Shown here: positions 11,899 through 23,852 of the stretch, piece by piece
How positions within the stretch are numbered: the first letter of the stretch is position 1
Layout: each line of letters starts with the position of its first letter
Source of the DNA: Phorcus lineatus
Taxonomy: Eukaryota > Mollusca > Gastropoda > Trochida > Trochidae
Assembly (NCBI GenBank): GCA_921293015.1
Contig: OV121088.1
Span: 29,983,645 to 30,047,644, forward strand
Length of the DNA stretch: 64,000 bases
Direction of reading: 5' to 3'
Program-made: the position numbers and the translations under genes
The notes under the pieces: model-generated
The model's database searches: none
What the model saw: only the letters and a program-made list of their open reading frames with translations
Told to the model about the DNA's origin: nothing

Positions 11899-13216
11899 AC
11901 ATTTCAAAAGGGCAACAGTTTTGTTGTTCGAGACCAACTGGTCCCACAATCAAAGTCATTCCAGGTTTATTTTTGTAAAGGCTTGAAACAGTATTGTCAT
12001 AGTATGGCATTTTCATGAAATCATTGTTTGAATTTATGACACCATTAACTTTTAAAATTGTGAACATGTTTACATATCATTGTACATGAACTGCTGTCTT
12101 CTAAAACCAGAGGTTCAATGCATCCAATTTCATCCTGTGCATCTTTGTAATAGACATCTAAATCGCAATAGCCCCTCTGGTATGGAAAATATACATGTGC
12201 AGTTCTGTATAATTCTATTGTATATATATTTTAGTATGCTTCAGTTCATGTGATGATTATTGCGTCTAACTTATGAGCAAAATAGTGCAATACCTACAGC
12301 ACAGGTAATCGAGTGCTTCTACGACATCAGAGCTCTAAGGTGCTGTCTTGAGCCAAATTTCTGTGATTTGTTATGTGATGCATTTCCATTTAATGAAACA
12401 GGGTGCATGTTTAAGCTAATGCAAGGTACAAGAGGAATGTTGGGTCGGTGGGGCCATATTTTGCAAACGATATTTTCATGAGCTTTTCACTTATGGTTGT
12501 CATGAAATTTAATTTGTATGAAATTAATGCATACTCATTATGGTGTCCATACTGAAACATGTTTTAGATTATTTGTTTTTGAACATTTATTGTTGAACCA
12601 AACAATTTAAAACTGAATATTCTATGTATTACCTTTCTCAGGATATGTGTGTATCAGGAATATGTTTTGACCCCTTCTTACCTTCAAAGTTTACTTTTTC
12701 ACTGTGTATTTGGATATTCATGCACCTTTTTCAAATGGAATCACTATTTAAATTGCCAATGTGTAGAAATGAGTCTCAGATGCTTTACATGTCAGGTTCA
12801 AATGTTGTATTGTCTATTTTTGACATTGTAAATTGTTTCAAACTTTCTCAATATTGCAATGTGCTTGCAAAATTCATGAAACTAAAGTAGTTGTGATAAT
12901 TTCCTGGTAGGGAATTCTGTTAATGATAGAATTATGTTCTATTGTTAGCTACTGTTTTAAAGTAGATAATCGATAAGTATTAGTATGACTTGTGGAAAAT
13001 TAATTAAGAAAATGTGAAAAAATGTTTGAAATATAAGAAATGCTTAACAAATGGTATGAAAATATTTGTGTAGGAGAAGTAGTTTTTTTTATGAAAATAC
13101 ATAAGAATGACATTTTTGGATTTTATCACTCTACTTCTATTTCATGCTTTTGTTGCTCGATTTTCATTGTTCCTCATTACAAGCTGTTACATTGTTAATT
13201 GTGGATTTCTTTTCAG
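11899..13216. other. 3' flank of the PNRC gene, no separate gene supported
   Basis: T-rich sequence with a few short ORFs (12260-12481, 12624-12890) of low-complexity hydrophobic composition. It is probably the start of a 3' untranslated region. The true transcript end is not determined. Confidence 0.45.
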
Positions 13217-14037
13217 ATGATTTTATGGTTTGTTATATTTGCAAGAATCTGTCTTACGACAATTGGCATTCCATTATCATGTTATCTCTACTTAGCCAGT
13301 GACATTGAAATACATTGGTCTGAAAGGGTATAATTTCATGGACATTGTATGAAAAGTTCATGAACATCAAGCGTGGTGTGCCAGAAGAATTGATGATTCC
13401 ACAACAGCAACAAAGGGAGATTAGTCTACAATCAAGACGAGATGCACAAAGGGTAAATGATGAAGAGGACAAAGTCTGTATGGCATAGACAATAACCATA
13501 CAGTGAACTTGAAAATATTATGTAATTGTTTATCACATGAACTGAGCACATCAGAACTGCACTACGTATTATTTCAATATTCTGTCAGCCATCTAGCTAT
13601 ATCATTTTTATGTTTTATGCCATCTCATTGATTTTTTCGTCCCTATTTGGGTGTCCAGCTTCTTGAACAGAGGTTTTTTAACAATGAAGACAGGTTGAAT
13701 GATGAGTGCTTGGTTATGAATGGATATTTGCTGGTGTGAATGTTTGTGTTGTGCTGTCTCTTTATAACCATTTTGGTGCTATATATATTATTTAAAAGCA
13801 TCAAATTGTTTATATGTTTACATCTTTCCTTGGGAGATTTTTAGGGAGTACTGCACTTTACTGGGCGTGGGTGATCTTCAACTTCATGGCGTTTCCTTTG
13901 CAACCCTTAAGCTAGACAAACTAACCTCGAAACTGCTAAAGATCCATGACAAGGATCCACAGGTTATATTAGATGTCCCAAAATATCTTACGGCTAAAGA
14001 AGACGGTCAATTAGCAATACAAGGGCTAAAAGGATAA
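13217..14037 (+). CDS. Coding-like exons of an unrecognised small gene (possibly a pseudogene)
   Basis: Three blocks on the plus strand read like protein. Block A, 13217-13333, follows a good acceptor (TTTCTTTTCAG) and begins with ATG. It encodes a hydrophobic segment (FVIFARICLTTIGIPLSCYL) ending DIEIHWSERV and a stop. Block B, 13324-13452, overlaps it in another frame and encodes LYEKFMNIKRGVPEELMIPQ followed by a Gln/Arg-rich stretch; AGG|GTAAAT at 13452 is a plausible donor. Block C, 13849-14037, follows an AG in TTTTTAGGGAG, keeps phase with B, and encodes 62 residues including LKLDKLTSKLLKIHDKDPQV, then a stop. The A-to-B frame change suggests either an indel, making this a pseudogene, or an assembly error. 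A small membrane protein would fit A plus B. I do not recognise the family. It could also lie inside a long PNRC 3' UTR. Confidence 0.4.
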
Positions 14038-16457
14038 TGTAAATGAATTTAATAGATGTGTGCCCAGTAAGATGCAGTCTGGCCGATTTTTACCACCTTT
14101 CCCCAAGTGTTTTAGGCATGAAAATACATTTTAAACATGTTATTTTCCTGACCTTGCCAGATAGAAATTAAAACATTTAAAATGTTTTAATATTTTGACA
14201 GTGATTATGTGGGTACAAAGTCATGAAGAATGAAAAGTTAATGGTGTACATTACAAAGCAGATTAATCAAAAATAATGTACCATAAATGAAGGATAATTT
14301 ACTTAACAAAGCCTTGAACATGTTCAAGCTGTTGCAGAATTCGGAGAGATGGAGATGTGTTTATTATCTAAGGTAAGATCCCATTGCTAAAGATTGGTTG
14401 ATCAACCTTGCTAACATCTTGTATCCTCAACTTTAAATGAGGGTTGTGTTTCTTGTGATATTTGACAAATATTTTTAACTTGCCGTGAAGGATTTGTCAT
14501 GTCGGGGCAGTTTGCCTTTCTACCTTTCAAATATATTCCCTCAATCTGAAAATGATTTTAAGATCAGGTAGGTTTTTCACTACCAGTTTTCTATTGAAGA
14601 AGTTAATGTCACTAAGATTGTCTTCAGGTAAATTAGTTATAGCCTTAAATATGACTGGGAATTACCTTCAGTGCATTAATGTTCTGCTGTAACTGCATTA
14701 CATTCTTTTGAATGTTCATAGGTTTGGATGACCTATTTTATGCAAACATTCTATATGTTCCAATGTTTGGTCGGTCTAAGTCACAAGATTCTGTGTTACA
14801 AAGATACTATGACTTTTAGTGATAAGAGATTAGGAATATTATATAATTTCAAAATATATGGCAGTGGCTTTGGTACCACCTGAAAGGTAATTATTTCCCT
14901 ACTTAATATTTAGAATTGTAATTCTTGATTGTAATACAGAATGTCTGAACCATTTTAGCACACTTCGAAAACCATTGAGAAGTTTTTATTTATGTCTTTG
15001 GTTAATTTGTGCCATGTGTTAAGATATCTGTTGTTTCGCCAAAGATTCAGTGCTACGGACACATTTACAATTACTTTGTGATAACTTTCATCTTTGATTA
15101 ATGAAATAATCAATTGTGGTACATATTGCATTGAAGATTCAAAGTGGATTAAGAATTTTGAAAATATTTTTTTGCTAAACCAGGAAAGAAAATATCTTTA
15201 TAATTCTTGGCACAGGTAGTGTCTCCAATGTAATCATCTTTGTCAATTGAAATTTTGTTTTGCAATAATGGTGCCAAGATGACTGTGTATATTATGAAGA
15301 AGTATTTATGATATCCTGTTAAGAATGTGTTCAGAGATCCAATGGCAGGAATCTCTGTCCTATCGTTTTCCAAGACGATGGACATTTTAACACCACTTTT
15401 GTGCGTGTATGGCGCTGTAGTTCACTTTAGTGAACTTAAGTGACCGATATCAAGGAAGAGTGGAATTGAAAAGTATACAAATTACCTATTTCAGTAATTG
15501 TAAAATCGTTTGGCAGGCCTTCATTTCCTATTCTTCCTTGGTAAATCATTTTTGGTTGAAGGAGGAAATATCAAAATTGACCACACTTTTTGATACTTTG
15601 ACATTTATTCTTAAACTATTTTCCTCCTTCAAAAAAATTTATTTTTGAAATTCAAAAAGAAAGCATGTTAGTGTGGTCTGTCGAGTGGGAGAGGTGTAGT
15701 CAACATTTGATCAGGGATTTTCATGTCATATTTTGGATTAACTATTCAAATTTTATTTTCACTTCTCTTAAGCTCTTTAAAATTAAGATTAGAAGATCCC
15801 TGAAAAAACTTTTGTTAACATTGTGCTGTTCTTGTGTTTGTAATTTACAAGCAAAAGCAATTTATTTTCTCAAGTTAAGGTAATCTGAGCTTGACAAAAT
15901 TTGGACGCGAGTCTTAATGCTTAATTTATTTTTGCATGTTTGAAAACTATTTTATTATCTTTCAGTAATTCAATGTTAAGATCGAGATAAAATTGAAATA
16001 TTCTCGAGTTCCTTTTTAAGTTTTGTGGAATATCTTTTTTTTCTACTTTATATTAACATATTTCTTGAGCAATAATCTGACTTATAAAAGGGTTTTCTGA
16101 AAGAAAAGGTCACAATTATGAATTTATATTTTAATAAAAAAAAATAATCTTGATTTGTTCAGTCATAAGCCATTATTTCTAAGGCTGCTGTTATTAATGA
16201 TGTAAGGTAACTAAATTCACCTTACTTGTTTGTCCATTTAAACCTGTGCCTTTTTTCAGTGCAGAAAGCCCTTTATAGGTTTCATATTTTGGAAATTAGG
16301 AATTAGGCTTGTGGGAATTAAGATACTGAAATTCACTTTGTGTATTTTAGTTAAATATTATCTCTTCAGAATTGTCAATTAATAGTCTTTTAATGGCTGA
16401 AGAAAATATACAGGGCATTTTAAAGTGCCAGTCTGTAATTTATGAAGCCAGAATCTT
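14038..16457. other. AT-rich stretch, no supported gene
   Basis: Several ORFs of 70-80 codons (15149-15385, 15430-15648, 15665-15883) are low-complexity and lack start or splice context. This may be 3' UTR of an upstream plus-strand gene, ending near the polyadenylation signal at 16458. Confidence 0.45.
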
Positions 16458-16463
16458 AATAAA
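16458..16463 (+). other. Candidate polyadenylation signal AATAAA
   Basis: AATAAA is followed about 20-30 bases later by a T/G-rich stretch (TTATTGTGATGTCC). This makes it the best plus-strand transcript end downstream of the PNRC gene and the 13-14 kb blocks. Many other AATAAA words occur in this AT-rich DNA. Confidence 0.3.
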
Positions 16464-16667
16464 ATTGTTTCTGAAATTATTGTGATGTCCTTTATTCCAA
16501 TGTTGAGGTAAAGACTAAGATCTTGTCCTGAGTAAGTATTAAGTTCTTTAGCAGTAAGACATGTTTTTACAAAGCAAACTGATAAGTTATCAGTTACCCT
16601 TGATATCCCGCCAGGGGCTCAGCAACTTGGTTTGCAGTCTAGAACTGTTGTAGGCAGTATGGTTCGG

Positions 16668-16850
16668 GTGCAATGCTTCACTGAATTTCAGCGCAGTACA
16701 ACCCATGGTTCGCTAGTTCAAGCCAATGCTCGTAGGTTTCACCGCAATGCTTAGCCACAATGTTGTTGTGGGCTTTCTCCCTGCAGAAATACTTGCAGTT
16801 GCGGTAGAAGTGAAGTACTCTTGAAAGTGGAGTTAAACCCAAATCAGTTT
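16668..16850 (+). mobile_element. SINE-like copy
   Basis: A GC-richer island contains GGTTCGCTAGTTCAAGCC, which resembles an RNA polymerase III B box. It ends TACTCTTGAAAGTGGAGTTAAACCC. The same tail recurs at 20868-20895 as TACTCTTGGAAGTGGCGTTAAACC, as expected for a dispersed SINE family. Ends and target duplications were not resolved. Confidence 0.5.
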
Positions 16851-17403
16851 GCCTTATCTAGATTTGGATTTAACTTCAAATTCAACTGGTATGTCATCTC
16901 TGATTTTCTAACATTTCTGTGTTGGCAAGTGCAAAATAAATAAGCTATTCAGATCAAAAGAAGTAAGGGACCATGGCATCTTTTCTTGGGTCTGTAGTCT
17001 TGTGAACTCCTCTGAAACCGCTGCACTCCCAAAGAAAAAACATTTGGGACTGACCCACCACCTCAAATATGGGCTTGGAAGGCATTTACCCTAAAATCTG
17101 ACATGAAGTTGAAAATTTCTAACTTTGCTGTTGAACACTCTTTGAATATGGGTGTGGCAGCGTCGCGACCCTCTGATTGTCTGTCTTCGGGAAACCATCC
17201 ATGTTAGGAATCTAAATTTTGATACTATTCATCTTTGAAGGATGGAGACTAAGACGTAAATTTCATTGTTCTGACCCAATTGATACGGGCTTGGCAAGGG
17301 TGCATATTAAGGGTGATTCACCAAAACCTTAACCAGTTTGTAGAGGAAGAATAACATTTGGACTAGTCCTATTTTTAATATCGTACGAAGAATCTTCATT
17401 TTT

Positions 17404-18296
17404 AGCTCATCAGGTCTGAAAGACCCGATGGGCTTATGGCATGGCAAGGCGTCCGGCGTCCGTCCATCCGTAAACTTTTCACTTTTTCGACTTCTTCTCC
17501 AGAACCAATGACTCTAGAGAGCTGAAAATTTATGTGCATACTCCTTGGCAAATGGGGATTCTAAATTGTAGATTTCATGACCCCATGACCCCAAATGGGG
17601 TCACAAAGGTCAAAACCTTAAAAATCTATTTTAATCTTCTTCTCCAGTTCCAAAAGGTCCAGAGAGCTGAAAAGTTGTGTGTAGACTCCTTGGGCACTGG
17701 AGATTCTAAATTGTAGATTTTGTGACCCCATGACCCCAAATGGGGTCACAGGGGTCAAAACCTAAAAAAACTAATTTCATCTTTTTTCCTAGTTCCAAAA
17801 GGTCTAGAGAGCTGAAAAGGTGTGTGTAGACTCCTTGGCCAATGGGGATTCTAAATTGTAGGTTTGGTGACCCCATGACCCCAAATGGGGTCACGGGTCA
17901 AAACCTAAAAAACCTAATTTCATCTTTTTCCCTAGTTCCAATAGGTCTAGAGAGCTGAAAAATTGTGTGAAGACTCCTTGGACACTTGGGATTCTAAATT
18001 GTAGGTGTGGTGACCACTTGACCCCAAACGGGGTCACAGGGGTCAAAACCTTAAAATCCTACTTTCATCTTCTTCTCCAGTTCCAAAAGGTCTTGATAGC
18101 TTAATAGTTGTTTGTAGATTCCTTGGACAATGGGGATTCTGAATTGTAGGTTCGGTGACCCCTTGACCCCAAATGGGCAATGGGCCTTTTTTATTTGTGA
18201 ATAACTCGGACGTTGGGACAGGCTATCTTTCCTACACTGCCCATGACCTCATGGTCTAAACCCAAACACCTATTTCCATCAAAAGTCTGATGAGCT
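17404..18296. mobile_element. Inverted-repeat element carrying five ~145-bp internal tandem units
   Basis: The left end AGCTCATCAGGTCTGAAAGA and the right end AAAGTCTGATGAGCT form short terminal inverted repeats. The interior has five tandem units, each with a TAGAGAGCTGAAAA-like start, CTCCTTGG...GGGGATTCTAAATTGTAG, and then the palindrome TGACCCCAAATGGGGTCA. The palindromes begin at about 17586, 17732, 17878, 18019 and 18166, the last truncated. After them comes GGGCCTTTTTTATTTGTGAATAACTCGGACG. ORFs inside are by-products. Confidence 0.8.
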
Positions 18297-18611
18297 ACAG
18301 AGCCCATGGCTCTATTTTTGTGAATGTCATCTTTGTAGGATTGAGACAAAGATGTTTAAATTTCTTTGACCTACACCCAAAAATAAGGGCATGGCAGGGT
18401 TGCAGATGAAAAGGCTAACCATATATAAAAGCTTTGTATTAGTTAGTTTATTCTTATTAATGTGGTAATAGGGGTCCAAGTTCATGTCTGTAGCATATTT
18501 AATAAGCAAAATATAAACATAAAATGGTCAGCAGTTTTGTAGTGTATGACTGAGCTCAAGACTACATTTCTACTATTAAACTGTGTACACATTACCAGGG
18601 ACTAAAAGATA

Positions 18612-19850
18612 AACTCTTCAAAAAAAGAAACGACATTCATGCGAAATTGATTTTTTCGAAACGGGTCAATTTTTTTCATGATACATACCTGTAATTTAAA
18701 GAAAGGCTTGCTCAAAAGTGTAAATTTACCAAAAACAATGGCCCAAAAAGTTTACGTTGTGTTCAGGGACAAAAACGAGCGATTCGTCCAAATGCATTTT
18801 CTGCCAAAGCACGTGCAGCATGGGATCATGAAGGTTTACATGCAGACACGTCTGCTTTAGGGGTATAAAAAGCCATATCAGTTGCTGTGCATTCAAACTA
18901 CACAACACGACCTGAAGAATGCCGAGACTGAACAGAGCGCAACGCAACAACGCTATTGGCAGACTGCAAGCAGGAACGACGCAGCGAGATGTTGCAACAT
19001 ACTTTGGCGTGTCCAGACAGACCATCTCTTCATTGTGGACCCGTTTCAACACCCGAAACAGCGTTGATGATAGGCCAAGGTCAGGAAGACCAAGGGTGAC
19101 CACTCGGGCCCAAGATCGGTACATCCGACTGCTCCACCTTCGGGAACGCACCAGGACAGCAACGTCAACAACAACGCAGATACCAGGCCTGCGTTGAATT
19201 TCCGACCAAACGGTACGCAACAGGCTGAGAGAGGCTGGACTTTTTCCACGACGACCGGTTCTACGTCCCATTTTAACGTAACGTCATCTGGCGGAACGTC
19301 TCCAGTGGTGTCACCAGAGGATGAGATGGGCACGTGCAAGGTGGATAACCATTCTCTTCACTGATGAGTCCCGTTTTATGCTTTGACGAAGTGATTGACG
19401 AGCACGTGTATACCGACGTCGTGGAGAACGTTATGCTGCCAACTGTGTTCAGGAGGTTGTCCCATTTGGAGGTGGGAGTGTCATGGTGTGGACCGGGATC
19501 CGTCACGGTGTTAGGACACCCCTTGTGCATGTTGTGGGTAACCTCACAGGAGTACGGTATAGGGACTTGATCCTACAGCCTTATGTTATTCCTCACGTCA
19601 ACGTCCATGGTTGTCTCTTTCAGCAGGACAATGCTCGACCACATGTTGCTCGTGTTTGTCAAGACTTTTTACAGCGTAACAATGTCCAGACATTGCCATG
19701 GCCAGCCAGGTCACCAGATTTGTCACCAAATGAGCATCTCTGGGACGAACTGGATCGACGCGTGCGCAGTAGGAATCCACCACCCCAAACACTTCCAGCA
19801 CTTCTTGCAGTCATTCTTGAAGTCATTTCATGTTTTTAGTTATTTTTTAA
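18612..19850 (+). pseudogene. Degraded Tc1/mariner-superfamily transposase
   Basis: The transposase begins at ATG 18919 with MPRLNRAQRNNAIGRLQAG and an HTH region (RDVATYFGVSRQTISSLWTR) followed by DDRPRSGRPRVT, typical of the Tc1 N-terminal paired-like DNA-binding domain. The frame stops at 19195-19197. The middle is scrambled by frameshifts (19200-19480). The catalytic C-terminal half reappears in another frame at 19483-19839, with the second aspartate in GCLFQQDNARPHVA and the terminal glutamate in SPDLSPNEHLWDELDRR, consistent with a DD34E signature. The 5' end carries CTCTTCAAAAAAAGAAACGA, likely one terminal inverted repeat. No matching right repeat was seen, so the 3' end is probably truncated. 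It cannot make a full transposase. Confidence 0.9.
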
Positions 19851-19999
19851 TGCACTTTGTGCCTGATGAGACTATTTCCACAAGATACGAGGGAAAATAT
19901 ATAAGAGTGTTTTAAGGAATCAGACCAAAATTACTCCCTTTCTCTCCCAACAGAGGAAGCTCAGTCATAACTTTCTATACAATCTGTTTTAATACGAAG

Positions 20000-20412
20000 G
20001 TTTCTCGGACTTCCGGCAGTTTCCCCTACCACCGCAATATTGCAATATTATATAAACTACCTTGCGACATTTCAGCCAATGAAAACACTGAATGCATGAA
20101 TAACAGTTGTTGTCTCACAGGCTTATGCAATGATGCAGTTGCAAAATGAGTGTGTGAGTGAGTTATTGATTAACGCCGCTTGGGCATATGTGTTCTGCAA
20201 AGAAGACTCAAAGTGCAAGGTGCATTTTCTAATAAAGTTTAGCTTTTGGAAAGCTTACAGAAATAATTTAGGCGATTTGAATGATAACTTTTGAAACTGA
20301 TTGCACAACTAACTTTGATTACATCCAATCAGCGTTCTAAGTTTCTAGATCAAGAAACGTTTGTATAAGACAGATGTATAGCAATTTATGACAGAGCTAC
20401 CATATTTGGGAG
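20000..20412. repeat. Dispersed repeat block, copy 1
   Basis: Features in order: TTCCGGCAG, AATATTGCAA, CATTTCAGCCAATGAAAACA, TGAGTGAGTTATTGATTAACG followed by CCGCTTGGGC, then GTTCTGCAAAGAAGACTCAAA, AATAAAGTTTAGC, TTGCACAACTAACTTT and ATGACAGAGCTACC. The same series, with an insertion, is found at 22448-23332. It includes the CGCCGCTTGGGC module that also occurs at 29491. Confidence 0.7.
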
Positions 20413-22447
20413 AGAATGAGTTACTCCCTGCTGTTTTTAAAAAAAAAGATGTTTGCCATTTTGTATCACAGTTTATGGATCATAAGGTTTGAGATTTTGT
20501 GTAAAGACAACTTCTCAAATGTACTGATACTTATGTATTTCACATGAAGAACTCATGGGTATTTATTTCCTACGAGGGCAAAATACCACTTCATTGTGAC
20601 ATCACATCACGTCATAAACAGTGCTTTGACATCACAGTTTGCCACAGGTTGCTTTCAAAATGTGACGACTGTTAAACTGCCTATGCTAGACAGTTGATTT
20701 TGATAATTTCCTTTGATTTTGCTACTACATCAATAAACAATATTATATTCGTGCCCATGACATTCTATGTTCTAGACAGTCATGCCTAAAAATAAGTATA
20801 TCCCTTGCGCTCCCTTTTGTTTCATGCCTTCTTCCTGTAATAATACAAGCAGCTATGATACAAGCAAAATACTCTTGGAAGTGGCGTTAAACCTAACATC
20901 ACCTCATCCTTAGTTTTCAACATCAACAATACAAAGGTTGATGAACGTCAGAGCCCATCATCCTGCATAAGATATAAAAAAATTTAGATGCTGATTTAAT
21001 TTGATAATTGTGCAACAGACTTGAAATGTTTTTGATAGCTGTTTAAAATTACCATATTAGCTATAGCGGTTATCTGTTCTATGGCTAATCTCACTAAGAG
21101 CAGGAAAATAACATAACAAATTCTAAAAAACAACTTTCTTATTAGGTTAGCAGTTTATTACACTATATACACAAGCATATGTACATCAATTCCTCTAAAA
21201 CCATTATCTGATCCTTAAAAGTTCATTTAAAAACTAAACATTGATAAAATGCATTATGATGTTATGGTACATGAAGCTGGTAAATCAGTTCCTAGTCTAA
21301 CATAGGTAAATAAAAAGGTATTCCAAGGAGAAGGTATGTAGCTCATCTATCCCTATCTTTAAGATAGGCTTTCCACAATATCTGCACATACACACAAATA
21401 CATGTCATTTCATTGAATTAAAAAAAAACTCTAGCTGAACAAGGAGATGTAGGTTTGATATATTACTTCAACATGAGGGACCATGATTAATATTTGATTT
21501 ATCAATATCTTTGATAAGCACAAATGACAACATTTTATGTCTAACATTAAAGGTAGAGCAAGATTTAAAGAGATTTCAAAGAGGTCCCTTCCACAAAGGT
21601 CTAAAGTAAACTGAAGACATCGATTGCAATGTTAAATGATTGGTACATTACAATGTGCAAAATGGCCCAGATTGCTGTTATTGATATTGAACTGTTCTAA
21701 TGAAATGTTCAATGAAATGATATGATGATATAAATAAAATTTGTATTGCTTTGTACATGCAAGCCGTTAAAACTCCTATATATCCAAATGAATAAAGGAA
21801 TAGCATCTACAGAATTTTTTTGTGTTGAAATCAAAGATTTGTTACTTTGAATTGAAACAGTTATGAATTCCTATATATCAAATCTATTTGAAAACTTAGC
21901 CTTTTCAATAGCAAATTAAGATATGGCAACTATTCAAATTTTTATATTTGTTTTCCATTTTAACATTCTCAATAATTGATGCAACATTGTTTTAATTTCC
22001 TATTTCACATTGTTGTTACTTTTCGCTTTCATTGAAAATAAAAAAAATTTCTCACAACACAAGTTCACTTTGATTCAATGACAATGAAAACTTTGACCAC
22101 ATTACATCACAGCACACACCCAGACACTATGTACACAAATCTATCATAACAAACGTAACTTGAAATAAAACAACTGGTTGATAATGAAAGACAGAGAAGA
22201 TAAGAACAGTGACAGGATGACCTAGATAAAATAGTTACCACATTCATTCTACATTCAAACGTCGCATTAAAATATGTTATGCTCGCTACCCTCTTCATCA
22301 AAATCTAAAGAAACTGCTGTTACACTGATGGTCTGTCGAGAACATTTGAATGGGTTTCGATTTATCCATACATGCATTCTCTCCCAAAAGAAGTAGACAA
22401 GACCTAATTTACTATACTACCCCTGTTGTAATATGATCTCTCCATAG
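20413..22447. other. Intergenic / possible 3' UTR of the PRC1-like gene
   Basis: AT-rich sequence without supported ORFs. A SINE-type tail lies at 20868-20895. On the minus strand an AATAAA (TTTATT at about 21150) could terminate the PRC1-like transcript, but this is a guess. Confidence 0.4.
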
Positions 22448-23332
22448 ACTTCCAGCAGGTTACTCCAGCGGCAAAATATTGCAACATAAACTATCTTGCA
22501 CTATTTCAGCCAATTAAAACACTGCATGCATAACATTTCTTATTATCATTAAGATAAAGTCGTTTAATTCTGACTGGTCAATAGACAATGTACACGACAC
22601 TGTTTTCAGATTTGCCAGGTCGTACCGACCGTACAACGCGCCAGTTCGGTTTAAATTGATATATTGACCTGATCTAATGCTCGACTCACAATTATTCTTT
22701 TTTTTCTATCCTTTAGCTGCAGGTATCTCCCTTGACATAACCCTAAACTACATACCGCAAATTTGTTTCACACTGCATCGCAGTCTGCATATGACTTGAA
22801 GTAGCCGAAAATGAATAAATGATGCAGAAATATAATTAAGTGATGGAGTTATTGTTTAGTGCCGCTTGGGCAATATTTAAGCCATAAGCGGCGACGCAAA
22901 AATAAAAGATTTTGAAGTGAAATAAATTAGACACAGTTTTGATGAGTTGTATTGGACTGTTAGAACCTTGTATATGTTGCATTTTCTGCGACTCATGCGT
23001 CAGAAAATATGAAATCTACAAGGGTCTTAAAGACCCATACACCCTTTCAAAACACAGTATAACTAATTACTATTGTTGTCACTGAAGACTATGCAATGGT
23101 GCAGTCGCTAAATGTTAGACAACTGTGTTCTGTAAAGAAGACTGAAAATACAAAGTGCACATTTGAATAAAGTTTAGCATACAGCTTGTAGAAAGATGAC
23201 TTAAAACAGTGTCGCTGATTGTACAACTAACTTTCAATGCAGCCAGACTACAGACTTTTAATTTGTAGACCATAAAATGCTTGTATTAGGACAGGTAAGT
23301 ATGTGAATTTGACAGAGCTACCTCTGTGAGGA
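22448..23332. repeat. Dispersed repeat block, copy 2, with a ~500-bp insertion
   Basis: It shares with copy 1 the series CTTCCAGCAG, AATATTGCAAC, ATTTCAGCCAATTAAAACAC, TGTTCTGTAAAGAAGACTGAA, AATAAAGTTTAGCAT, TTGTACAACTAACTTT and TTGACAGAGCTACC. Between the second and third groups extra sequence is inserted, including TGGAGTTATTGTTTAGTGCC followed by GCTTGGGCAATATT at 22845-22880. Confidence 0.65.
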
Positions 23333-23765
23333 GTGAATGTCGGACATGGCCTTTCTCATGAAATTTAACACCAGCTTGACAAAGACCACTGGCTGTTTTT
23401 TTCAAGCATCAGTTTTTGTGTAAGAATTTTATAAACTCAGTGAAACCAAGTTAATTGGATTCTTTTCCAATAATACACCATACATGATGTTTTTCCAAAC
23501 ATTCGCTGAAAAATCTTCATTTTCATTACCCTAGGGTAAGCATAACAGTTTTCAAATAACAATTTCGTACAGATGTTTTTATGTAAACACATCAGTGTAT
23601 GGCATGGACAGCTGAGCATTGCACAAAATAATCTCCGATTGCTCCTGAAAGCTATAATATAAGGCTGGCACGGACACACACATAGATTCAGTCACCCAGG
23701 TTATACAAGTTCTTCTATACATGTTAAAACAAGACGTGTGTATCATGATAATGAAGCAAGATTAT

Positions 23766-23852
23766 CTAGTGAAGCTTGCCGGGGCTGGGAGGAGGGATGG
23801 CGAATACGCTGCTACTTCGACAGTAGGGACGAGAAGTGGGATTGAGACCGAC
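23766..23852 (-). CDS. PRC1: Alternative last exon of the PRC1-like gene
   Basis: On the minus strand a clean acceptor (TTGTATTTTCAG) is followed at 23852 by 28 codons starting VGLNPTSRPYCRSSSVFAIP and ending in TAG at 23766. Entry phase 0 matches the phase of the exon ending at 26745, so it can replace the last exon at 25774-25821. If the 22-nt micro-exon at 25139-25160 is included first, this exon is read in another frame (GRSQSHFSSLLSK) and stops at 23812. Vertebrate PRC1 also varies in its C-terminal tail. No transcript evidence is available. Confidence 0.55.
   Translation of the reverse strand, partial: VGLNPTSRPYCRSSSVFAIPPPSPGKLH

Noticed and set aside
18726..19530. Minus-strand ORFs (181, 97 and 85 codons) across the Tc1 region
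   Set aside because: They are antisense shadows of the degraded transposase on the plus strand.
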